From Glossina fuscipes (Eukaryota > Arthropoda > Insecta > Diptera > Glossinidae): a stretch of 64,000 bases of DNA. The notes below the pieces were generated by a model that was not told the origin of the DNA, ran no database searches, and saw only the letters and a list, made by a program, of their open reading frames with translations. Made by a program: the position numbers and the translations under genes. The DNA is taken from NCBI RefSeq assembly GCF_014805625.2, contig NW_023998423.1, forward strand, positions 2,265,903-2,329,902. Reading direction: 5' to 3'. Positions 26,340 to 37,414 of this stretch are shown here, in pieces (position 1 is the first letter of the stretch; every line of letters starts with the position of its first letter).

Positions 26340-28110
26340 GAATGTGTACAGAGACATGCTGAGCCTAACGATCAATGGAATGCAATCCAAATGGGGAACA
26401 TCAACAGGTTGAAGGAGGGGTGCGAGAGTACGCATCAAACGTTCTCCTTTTCTCGAATCCTCTTAATACAAAGTGTGCTAATAACTGTTCGCAAAAAACT
26501 TTGGCTCAAGTCGCCGGTTTTGTTCTGCTCTAGGAGCTTCTACTGCCAACTCAATAGGTATTTTGAAAGTAAGGGGTTCGACCGATGGCAATTCGAAACA
26601 TTATTCCGCTTTCATAAGCGGTTGTTCTTCCGGTTCATATTCAACGGGAGCTTCAATAGATTCATTGGCAGTAGAGCTCAATAATGGTACCGGAGGCGGC
26701 CGAGACGGATTATATATTATTCTGGCTTTAAAAACAAGATCATTTATAGTTTTTTCTTTCTTACAATTTATCCTGCTTACCAGTTTTATTTGGTTGCTCA
26801 TTGGCTGAGTTGACGGATTAGTATGTAGAACGAAATCTGCTAACACAGGCCACACGCAGGGATTAATACAGATATAGAACTAAATCGATCAATTTAAACC
26901 TATTGGTCAATGTAGAAGTTTGAAGTTTGGAATAGTTTTGAAAACTTCCTTTCCTGGGGATAGTATTTAATGATTGTGCTGTACAAATCCCGCTAGCGAC
27001 AGGTCCCATCACATATATATAGATAAATATACTTCCCCAAAAATAAAGTGAGGACATTTTAGGAAAAATTTTCCAAGATATGTGAACACGCGGTGGAAAA
27101 AAGGAAATCTTTGCCCATCGTTTATAAATGCTCCAAGATTAGCCTCATGCCAATTGCGAACATCGCTATTTGAATCTATTGAAATATCGGTAATTTAACC
27201 CGAGCAAATATTGCGCCTAAATACACGATATGCAAATCGTCTCCAAATCTGGTATATGCAATTTTTTGTTTTTAATATAACAGCTCCAAAATGAGTGAAA
27301 AGGGAAAGATTTGATATTATATACGAGATCGCTGGCCAAGGATGAAAAGCATGTAAATATGAACAATTATTCAACAAATGTAAACAAATGGGACGCTTAT
27401 TCTCTCATTTTTCGAATTATTGAGAATATATACGCTTATTCTCTTACTCTTGTGCATGTATTGTGCCGCTTTGAGAATAAGCATATATTCGTTCTCATTT
27501 GTTTTACATGTATTGTGCTAATATTAATTTCAAGTTACAAGAATGCAAAGGAATATCTGCTATTACATTCACTAAGAGTGAAAAGATAGCTTGCTTCAGT
27601 TAATCTGGCTTTTAAAATTACCCTATGTCTGCTGACATTACGGTTACCAACGATTTGGAGAACTTCTCCCTTTAGTGATATTCCAATTTGACTGTGCACT
27701 TTTGAAGGAGCTTTCAACAATAAATCTTAAAAGCAGGCCTCTGAATAGTTGTTCGTAATTGGATTTTAATGGTTAGACCGGACTAGGATAGAGTGAAAAT
27801 ACAGTTGCAAGGATAATACTTCTGAGCCGTAATAATTGATTTTCATAAAAACCGTTTCGGCTTTGCTGTTGATTCGATCATCAATGCAGATTCAAAATTA
27901 TACCTTGCGCTTCGGACTGATTGATAGTTGTTAAATCTATCATCCAACCAGTCTTCTAAGGCATATCTTTCATTATCCAAGTGTATATCAATAAAATCGT
28001 TATGAAAAAAGAATTAAATTTCTTAGATACTGTTTCGAAATACTGAAGAAGTGCAAAAATGGGTCAGTGATCGCTGCGAAACCAAATTCGTTCGACTCAT
28101 AAAGTTATCA
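26340..28110 (-). pseudogene. Decayed coding-like region, unknown family
   Basis: Minus-strand pieces read like protein but sit in shifting frames broken by all three stop codons. They include ALEDWLDDRFNNYQSVRSAR (about 27.91-27.97 kb), RNWHEANLGAFINDGQRFPF (about 27.10-27.16 kb), STIIKYYPQERKFSKLFQTS (about 26.93-26.98 kb), SRPPPVPLLSSTANESIEA (about 26.65-26.71 kb) and VEPLTFKIPIELAVEAPRAE (about 26.46-26.53 kb). The last two are in one frame separated by a TAA. Plausible splice sites lie between some pieces, for example CTAAT branch sequence, CAACTCAG acceptor and CTG|GTAAGC donor near 26.78-26.82 kb. I read this as a unitary pseudogene downstream of seele. No family was recognised. AT-rich DNA can give misleading peptides, so confidence is limited. 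Confidence 0.35.
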
Positions 28111-28270
28111 AAATTCTCACGTGAACTTTAAATTAATTTAAGTAAAGAGATTTTATTGTTGGCAATGATTTTAAAATTTTGTAGTTTTATGTTTAATGTC
28201 ATAAAAACTAACTAAAACATAAAAATAGTACTTATACTAAAATTTACAAAATTTTTTTTTAAAAATTATT

Positions 28271-28276
28271 TTTATT
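28271..28276 (-). terminator. Polyadenylation signal of seele
   Basis: AATAAA on the minus strand, about 90 bases beyond the seele stop codon. Confidence 0.6.
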
Positions 28277-28364
28277 TTATAAGACTATATTAAATTATTA
28301 ACAAAAACCAATAAAGCAATGTTTCGGGAAAATTGTGCAATTCAACTCCGAGTGAACAATGCTA

Positions 28365-29138
28365 TCACAGCTCTTCTTTTTCTTCGAAATCGTAGTCTGT
28401 CTCTATGAGAGCATCTTGGCAATAATTGCCTATTTCTGTACAAATATTTATATCCAAGTTCTCATCTAATATGTCCGCTTGAAAAGCTTTCATAAGCGGC
28501 TCTTCTTGAATTTCAATTATTTCTAGACACTATAATAAAATCGAAAGCTGAGATTGTTAAAGATATTTCTCCTTAATTTAAAATATCGCTTACATAGACA
28601 GGTAGACTTTTATTCAAATCATCGTCTTGAACGAAATCAACTTCAGAGGTATCTGGATTCAGCATACCGTCAACCATGAGTTTGATTAAACGCAATTTAC
28701 CAGTCTTCTTATCAGTTACTCTTACGTAGTCGTTCAGTTTTTCACCTGGTTTATAATGCGAGAGTTTAATGCATGTAAATCATTTTATCAGTATACTATT
28801 TTTTATCCACTTACAAACTTTCTCCATCAATTCTGTTAAAAACATTTCGGACTTCGTCAGAGATTTTTTTTGACGAACAGCATTTCCAGAAGAATCTAAA
28901 CGGAAACCGCCAACTTCTACTATTTTATTTGGACCCACTTTTGCCACTTCATCCGTCATTTCCTTTATCACAACTTTGCATACTGATGAGATATATATAT
29001 ACATAAATTAATTTAAAATAACCTCTTTACTTTATAAAGCCTACCTTGACATTTGACATCAGCTCTCGTGAATTTTTCTGCAGCTAGTGCTACATTTATT
29101 ATTATCGAAACGATAATCAAATGTTTCGAGAGCTTCAT
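28365..29138 (-). CDS. sel: Seele / Canopy-family ER saposin-like protein
   Basis: Four exons, joined by hand: 29,138-29,045, 28,982-28,815, 28,745-28,594 and 28,529-28,365. They give 192 residues, the usual length of CNPY2. All introns have GT-AG ends and phases agree. Residues 1-19 or 1-20 are a signal peptide (MKLSKHLIIVSIIINVALA). The mature part carries the spaced cysteines of the saposin-B fold (KCQVCK, EKVC, CLEII, NICTE, NYCQD) and the family phrase VGGFRLDSSGN. The C-terminus is KEEL, a KDEL-like ER retention signal. Drosophila Seele acts in the ER in dorsoventral patterning by helping Spaetzle processing. Vertebrate CNPY proteins are co-chaperones for receptor folding. The ER location follows from the signal peptide and tail. 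The exact client is inference. Confidence 0.93.
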
Positions 29139-32100
29139 ATTTCGGAATATTCACAAACAAAATTCGCCGAAATTATGCCTCATATGCAACACATTAAACT
29201 GAATTGAAATTACGTGGCCGAAACTCCCCGGCAGTAAATCAAAAAAATCAGCTGTTTATTGTGATGGCAATAAACACCAAGTTCAAGTTATTCTCCGATA
29301 ACAATTACAAAAAAGTTACTAGCCAAAAATATCGGAAAAAATATGATAATTAAAGCGTAAATTGTTAAAGCAAAATCATATGAGCAGCGTTTGCTTACAT
29401 AAACATTAATGTAATACAATAATAAAGTGAAATATTTTTTTGAAGCAAAACGCAATTAATAAGGCCGTTGTCGCGCATAAAATTTTTTTAAATAAAAATA
29501 TAGATGACCATTTTAATATCAAACTGTGCTTGGAACGTGAATAATATGAAAAGTATAGCAAACGACCGAAAAGTATACTGACTACTTAATATGATTTTGT
29601 TTCTTGGACAAAATACTCGCAACACTACATTAATATATTCATAGATATTTTCGGTTATATCAGACTTGAAAGGAAATCGAACTTTTTATTAGATTTGGCC
29701 GACTTTGGTGAGCCATATGGTGTTACTGTAAACAGCCAAACTGCGCGCCCCATATGTCACAAAAAATGCTAGAACCGGAAATAAACACGATTTATATCAA
29801 TCTAAAAATATAATTTCCCAATTTTTATCATTACCTTGTTATACTTCAAATTTTTTTTAACATCTCTTACTATTTTTATACTCGCTTATTTTCACTTTGC
29901 GAGTTCTATATTGTTTATTTAGGTTTTTATATTGATTTTCCTTAATTTTACTTTTCGAACATTTGTTGGTTTTCTACATTTGAATATTTTTTTATTTCCA
30001 CTCATCAAATTAGTTGGTAAACTAGGGAAACATGAGTTCTTGAGGTCATCATGCGTGAAATATTAAAGAAAGCGATAGTTACTTTCAGCTACCCGATTAC
30101 ACCGATTAATTCACACAAATATGTTAAAGGAATAGTGCCTACAAAACTACTAACTGTTTTTATAATCTGGCAACTCAGTAGGTAATTTCAATTTTTTGGA
30201 AGTTGGCAACTCATTTTCGAAAATGCAATAACAGTAGAGTTGAAACCCTAGTTCCGATGATTTTTTGATGTCCAATGCTTTTAGAAAAAATTTTATACTT
30301 CACTATTTTGTTTCACTTTGATATTTGTCTTTGGAATTTCGTCTTTGTGCATTAATTCTGCAGTAAAAATATATTTTACATAGAGGTAAGTTTCTTAAAT
30401 CTTATGAAATTCATTTAAAGATGTTAATATAGTGAAAAAATTGCAAAATATTATCGAAATAATGAAAATTATTGAAAATTTCTGAAACCAAGAATATTTT
30501 CCAATGACGAATTTAGGAAAATGTGTACTTGAGTTTTGCGTTTATGTGTGCGTATGTCAAGTGTATGTATAAGACAAAATATCCACAAAAAATTGATATT
30601 CGGGCTTGGTCACACGGAAGGGGCCTTGAAAAAGAATCAATAAATGTGATATTTCTTATTCTGCTGGGATAAGATATTTCTTCCTTCTTTTTAATAAATG
30701 TCGAGGAAAATAAACATTTTTATTAAAAACAGTTTAGTTTGAAAACATCATGAATCACAGTATGAATATTAAGAAAAAATAGAGAAAAGAGAAACAGCGC
30801 GCAATGTAACGCTGTTAAACAAGATGGCGGCAATAAAGTAAAAAAAAAAAAAAACGCAAGATTAAAGAAAATCTGAAATCTTCCAGTAGATACATAGAAA
30901 TGTATTTAATAAGTTAAAAAGACTTGGATGATAATTTAGAAAATTCCAAGAAATCCATTTTTACCCTTAAATCTCGTATTAGCAAATTTCCGTCGGCGTC
31001 GACCTATCCTGCACAAAACATAAGATTTACTCGAATTTAATTTAGCAAGTGAAATTTCGCAAAATTAGTTTGGATTATGTGTTAAAAAGGTGTTTAGCGA
31101 ACAGTATATTTTTAATAACTAACATCTCGTATATCGAAACGAGGTCACAAAATTCATATGAAAAAGTAGGTTGAATTTCTTGCTTTCGCGATTTATTTGT
31201 ACAATACATATCTTAATTAAGTTCGTTCGAAATAGCAGTTTGCTACTCTTTCTTCTTTTTTTTTTTTCGGTATGAATTGATTAATTGCACCACATTTCAA
31301 ATGATGCTCGCACTTACTTTCAAATCAAAGTGTAAAACTCGAAGAACTTTACCAAGAACATCAATGACCTTTAACAAAGAAAAATTTTTAAAAAGCGAGA
31401 TAATTTTATGCAGGTATACGTGTAGGTTATTTTCCTAGGCACCTTGTAGGAAAGGATATTTGTCTTCGCATTCTTGCACACGATGAGAGATCGACATAAA
31501 ATTTTTGTTTTCATCTTACCTTGGATAACTTCTCTACATGTGTTTCAACTCTGAACAGCGTAATAGAGAACAAAGAAAGTTTTTAGAAACACATACATGA
31601 ACAAGAGAAAATACCAATTGTAATTTACAGCAACGATTATTCATCTTACGCACACACAGCTATATTGATTTATTAACCTTTGAAAAGGCGAATCAAATAA
31701 ATAACGAGAATTTTATTACTTATATATACAGATGTGGTTAACTTTTGGGGTGGGAGATTTGAGAGGTAAAGACTAGGAAAAAAATTATACAGAAACAGAA
31801 CCAGTCAGCAAGTAAACACTTTTTTATTTACTGATGATCTTGAGATTACGGACATGAATGGTGAGTGTATTGTGTTTTAAGTTAGTATATTGAGATTTTT
31901 GTATCTGTTGGCACTATTACGGAAATTTTGCTAACGTTGATTCCAGATTTTAGGTGCGCGCAACGCGGGGCTAGTAGAATTGTAATAAAAATATGCGCTT
32001 TTATATAAAATTTGTAACCATTAAGAAAAAAGTAATTAATTTTTTGATTTTATGTTTCGTTTCTCTTTACAGAACTTCAAGAGACATCTATCTACAAAAT

Positions 32101-32557
32101 ATCAACCATTTAAAAATATACAAAGATTTAAAATATCATCCCTTAACCGATTGTTTAAAAAGAAATTTTAAATCATAGTAAATTCTCCAGATTTCGCATA
32201 CATTTTACATATAAAAACTTTGTTAGCGTCATTTGCATACAAAACATTTTTTTTTGTGTTACTTGAACTAATTCCGGTACTGAATATTTTTCTTAAATTA
32301 GAAGAAGAAAATTGTACTTTACCTGCGCCTCGTGTGTACATCCATAAAAATTCATCGTGATCGTGCGTTCATAGTGATTGTGTCGAGATCCTTATATTAG
32401 TGTAATACAACAACAAAAACATTAACAAAATCTAATCGACTGCTTTCAGCACATAGCCAATTTTCTATCGCCGTTTACCCTTTTTAGACAGGTGACGCTC
32501 TTAACAGCGTTTTCAATTTCTTTTTAAGTCCGCAATTTTCTCTGAAAACTTTTCACC
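29139..32557. other. Intergenic DNA and probable NAT1 promoter / 5' leader
   Basis: Plus-strand donors with good consensus lie at about 30,388 (AGAG|GTAAGTTTC), 31,861 (AATG|GTGAGTG) and 32,492 (ACAG|GTGACG). Acceptor-like sites lie at about 32,072 (TTTCTCTTTACAG) and 32,593 (TTCATTCTCTCAG). They could splice a non-coding NAT1 leader. The motif CAAGATGGCGGC sits at about 30,822. On the minus strand a chain of short frames with splice signals (30.97-31.56 kb) is noted among the findings. Confidence 0.4.
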
Positions 32558-35500
32558 ATTCCTCATTCAACGCTAAAAGGTTCATTCTCTCAGTCTTACG
32601 ACGATACACGGCAGCGTTGGATATTGTCCAACCCTGTTCGAAAAGCGCAGCAAATAGAAATTGCGCCAAATTTTACGTTGCCGTTTGACAAAATCACGAC
32701 AACCAGCACCATTGAGGGAGTTAATAGTACCGGTGATCCAGGCATCGGCAGCAGCAATTTGAAATTAGCAATAACGGCTAATCCAAACGATACTGAGCGC
32801 TTCCACGACAGTTACCATAACCGCGGAGGGGGCCAATCCCCGCCGACACCGACTGTCGGTAAAACCCTGCTCAATACTAGCGCCAATCTTTTGCCCATCA
32901 CCACAGCGTCGGATACATTCAATAACCTCAAGAATCTCTTGAAGTTCGACAAGAGCTCGCCAACGCTCGAATCGAATCGTTCGAAAGGCGGTGGTAACGG
33001 TAATTACAGCAATAGCAAGGGTTCCCCGAACTCTGGCGAAGGCCGTACGAATTTGAACGGTGGCAGATCTGGAACTGCAGGCGGTGTTCCGGGACACTTT
33101 TCTACCGGTTATAGCAAGAATTCCGTCAAAATTCGTCAACACGATTCTGAAGTGAGCCCACGGCTTCGACGATCTTTCCAGAGTGATTCGTCGTCGTCGC
33201 GTTACTATAACAAAAATAGTGACATCTTGGGAAGCACACAAGCTGGAGTTGGTGGTAATAGCAACAGCAACAGCGGCAACAACAACTGCAACCCAAATAA
33301 TCACACTGGACGCGCCGGTCTAATTGGTAGTGAACGCGAACGACCGTTCAATTCACAACAACAAAACGAAAGTAACGGCAACGTTAGACGTGGCGGCTAC
33401 CAATCGCAACAACCATTATCTCAAGGGCCTATAGAGGGCAATTATGCACGCAATTTAAATTCCGGCTCTGGCGGCAATTATCGCCAGCATCAGAACCCGC
33501 GTTATGACAACAACGGCAATGGAAACGGACAACAGCGTCAATACGGTTCCTCATCTAATACCGGCTATAACAATCACTACAACAACAATAACAGCAATAG
33601 ATCATTCGGACAGCGATCATCCGCCACTGATGGTCATGTAAACCACCATCATCATAATAATAACAGCAACAACAATAGTAACAATTATCGTTCATTACAA
33701 AGAGGGGACAACACAACAGAAGAAGCATACGGAAACAATTATCGCGATTACGAGGATACACCACGATCCGGTGGGGGTCGTTACCACAACAGCAACAATA
33801 GTAATACCAACAGCTTGGAAAGAGAACGCAATAACAATCGTCTGCCACCTTCGGCCTTGCGCCGTAATAACAATAGCGATCGAGAGAGAGGTTACGAGCG
33901 CGAACATCGCGATCGGGAAAATACAACTTTTGAACAAACACAAAATCAAAATCGTTCTTATAGTAATCGTACACCACCTGTAGCTGGAGGACGTGGAACA
34001 GAAATTAACAATGCATCAGTAGGCGGTAGCTCGTCATCGGCACCCTCCTCATCGGTTAACTCGTCGTCTTCGTCTCGCGGTATTTCGCCAAATAACATTT
34101 TCATTAATCAGTCGTTGACCGTACCTGCAGCACCAGCTGCTGTCACTAACAGCCAACAACCTACTCCGGCTGCCACCCCACCGCCACCGGCTGCCGGACG
34201 TTGGGTACCACCATCATTGCGTCCGCAACATGCACTCACGCAAACTGAAAAGAACGATGCTGTTTTTAGAAAAGTTCGTGGCATTCTTAATAAATTAACA
34301 CCCGAAAAATTCCAGGAGCTCAGCGACGAGTTACTCAAACTTGATTTAAATTCAATTGTCATTTTGAACGGCGTTATCCTGCTGATCTTCGACAAAGCTT
34401 TGGACGAACCTAAATATTCGTCTATGTATGCGCAGTTGTGCAAGCGTCTATCAGAGGAAGCGCCATCATTCGAAAAAGATCCGAAAAGTTTGTGTACTTT
34501 TCTTCGGCTTTTAATAGCCGTCTGTCGAAATAAATTCAACGATCGCCTTAAGCGTGATACAGCTGAAGGGGACTCCCAATTTAATAAAGTTCATCGGCCA
34601 CAAGCAGCTGCCGAAAACGATGCGGACGAAGACGAACGTCGCCACTTGGCCAAACAGCGCATGCTGGGCAATGTCAAGTTCATTGGTGAGCTCAATAAAT
34701 TGGATATGTTATCGAACAATGTGCTGCATCAGTGCATCATTGAACTGCTGGACAAGAAGAAGAAACGCACGGCTACAAAGGAAGAGTTGTGTGAAGATAT
34801 GGAGTGCTTGGCACAGTTGCTCAAAACGTGCGGTAAGAACCTGGATTCAGAACAGGGCAAAGAGCTGATGAATCAGTACTTTGAGAAATTGGAACGCCGA
34901 TCGAAATCCACCGATTATCCGCCCAGGATACGCTTTATGCTAAAGGATGTTATCGAACTGCGTGAGAATAATTGGATACCACGCAAAGTGGCCACCACTG
35001 AAGGTCCAGTCCCCATAAAGCAAATACGCAGTGATGACGACGGACCTTTAATACGCACACCATTCGCAAATCGAAATCGCGACATGCGTAATAATCGTGA
35101 CGATCGCGACAATGACAACTGGATGAATCGCTTCCATTTAAACTGTGGTTTAAATGACGTTTTCTCAGGGCTAAGTGTAACCGGGGCTTCGCCCATCATA
35201 CCACCGTAAGTAATGATTAGACAACTCAATGAGCTCTCAATTGAAATGACATATTGCAGGGAACTTGAGCAGAAAGTGTCCGCATAAACTATTTATAATT
35301 GGCTTTCCTTTTCTTTCTCTCGTAGATTTACACCACCGGTTAACAACAATCGACCGTATAACAATCAAAACCGTGAACGAGGCGGTCAGGGTAACAATCA
35401 GAATAATTATAATAATCGTTACAATAAACAACAGGGTAGCGGTGGTCCTAATGTGAGTGGTAACAATCGCGACGATCGCAACCAACACCGCGAACAATCG

Positions 35501-37414
35501 AACTCTCAATATAACAATAGTAATCAAATGAACAACAAGGAGTTGGCACCACGTTTCAAACGCAATCTCATGTCTACTAATCAAGATGGTGTCGAGAATT
35601 TGCAAATGCGCCCAGCACCGAATTCATTGTTGTTCAAAGCTACGTCGCAAAACCAAAAACTTCCACCATTGCTACCCATTTCAACTCCACCAACCACTGC
35701 TCCGGGAGCTAACAATAACTCTGCAAACACGAACGGGAATATGCATAATAATGGCCAAAATAGAGACTCACAATTATCCAATTCACAGTATCCGTTGCTC
35801 AGCAATCCCACGACACATCTGAATACACAGCAAAATGCCCGTTTGATTTCTTCGACGAGATATAAAGAAGATCAAGAAAACAAGACGCCTGGAGTTTACC
35901 AACAAAATAATGGTGTCATCATCGATAAAATGAACGCAAAAACCAGTGTATTTCAAACACAAGGAAACAATGGCTTATCTTTTCAACAAATATCTTCAAA
36001 TAGCTATGACGTTCCGGAAGATGCTAATAATGCGGAGAATAAGAAATCTCATCTACCTACTCCCACGAATATTCAGTTGGTCACTAAACAAGGCTCTACT
36101 GAGAAAGCAGCGGGCGCCACTGGTTCCAGCAAGCAACAAAAAAAAGAGAAAGCCTTTAATAAGGAAGATGTGCTGAAGAAAACTGCCGTTTTTATTAAGG
36201 AAAAGTTCTTCTATTTTTCAGAAACTGACAAATTGAGCCAAAATGATCAAAATAGCGCTGGGGAAAAGGAGTCCGCTATTGAAGATAAGCAATTCAGCGA
36301 ATTGCTTCAAGGTTTTTTGGATTTAAAAGTTCATGAAAAATGTATGAAAGATGCGTGCATTAATATTGTATTAGATGTTTTGGAGAAAGCGGAAGAACAG
36401 TATTTGGATCGCGTTTTGAATTTTTTAGTCGCCTTGCGTAAACAAGCCAATTTTAAGCCAAATCTATTGTTAGAAGTGTTTAGACAAGTAGTTAACAAAA
36501 TTAATGAACGCGAAGCTTTGAATCCGCGCATTACAACGCATGTGGCTAATTTATTGGGTAAAGCTACTTTAGGTGAACCCGGCTTGCTCAAATTAAGCGA
36601 AATAGCTAACTATGCGGATAACGGTCAACATTATCCATTGTTCTTGCTGGTACTGCAGCAGTTGCACAAGACCATTGGTAAGGAACAACTGGAAGAAAAA
36701 TTCCGCTCCAGTAAAGTTGATCTTATGAGTTGTTTGCCAGAAGTCGATCGCAATAAAACACGCTTGTCTGAGATATTAGACGATCGCTCTCTCACCTTCT
36801 TGTACCCTTTACTGAAAGTGCAAGCCGAAATGAGTAAACAACTAACTAATGATCCGACTCCGACTATATTTTTCAAATGGATCAAGGCGAACGTAGATGC
36901 CAAACATTACAAGGAAGAGGGTTTCATCAGTGCCCTAATGACGGTGATTGTCAAACATGTCACTTCAATGACCAGCTTCCCAGATGGTACTGATGTCAAA
37001 AACTATCCCGATAAAATCACAATAGAGAAGGAAGAAAGTCTGCTACACAAATACTGCCAGATCTTGAAATCATTTTTGGGTCATAGCATTGAACTACAAT
37101 TGATAGCCATTTACGCGCTGCAAGTGTTCTGTTACAACGAAAATTTCCCCAAAGGTAAGAAAAACAATTGCGAAGAAACTCCGACAATATATAAAATATA
37201 TCGATTTTTTTTTTTTTTTTTTTTTCTTGCTAAAGGTATGCTTTGCCGTTGGTTTAAATATTTGTACGAGGCCGAAGTTATGGACGAGGAGACTTTCATA
37301 ATGTGGAAAGAAGAAATTTCCGACAAATATCCTGGAAAAGGCGCAGCATTGTTTCAAGTAAATAATTGGTTAACTTGGCTGCAAGAAGCCGAATCAGAAG
37401 ACGATGAAGATTAA
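32558..37414 (+). CDS. NAT1: NAT1 / DAP5 (eIF4G2-like translation factor)
   Basis: Coding exons: to 35,205, 35,326-37,154 and 37,236-37,414, with GT-AG introns of 120 and 81 bases. Counted from the TTG at 32,624 the protein has 1,529 residues. Order: about 525 residues rich in Asn, Ser, Gly and Gln; GRWVPPSLRP; a MIF4G domain (about 540-785; FRKVRGILNKLTPEKF, FIGELNKLDML); a second disordered stretch; an MA3 domain (from about 1,140); and a C-terminal W2/eIF5C domain (about 1,370-1,529; FFKWIKANVDAKHY, ALFQVNNWLTWL). This is the order of vertebrate DAP5, which lacks the eIF4E-binding region and supports cap-independent or selective translation. No ATG lies in frame before codon 601, so initiation must be non-AUG. 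Candidates are ATT at 32,558 in a CACC context and TTG at 32,624 with A at -3. The next upstream in-frame stop is TGA at 32,543. Confidence 0.95.
37155..37235 (+). other. NAT1: 81-base NAT1 intron without stop codon
   Basis: GTAAGA at the 5' end, a run of over 20 T, then TTGCTAAAG. The length is 27 codons and no stop lies in frame, so retention would insert 27 residues, including a poly-Phe run, into the W2 domain. The flanking FPK|GMLCRWF matches the vertebrate protein only when the intron is removed. Confidence 0.85.

Noticed and set aside
26229..26808. Plus-strand frames of 151 and 81 codons at the relic
   Set aside because: They mirror the more protein-like minus strand and lack any family features.
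32765..33304. Long antisense frames across NAT1 (also 33,555-33,977 and 34,108-34,539)
   Set aside because: They are shadows of the biased codon composition of the low-complexity NAT1 exon; no splice or start support.
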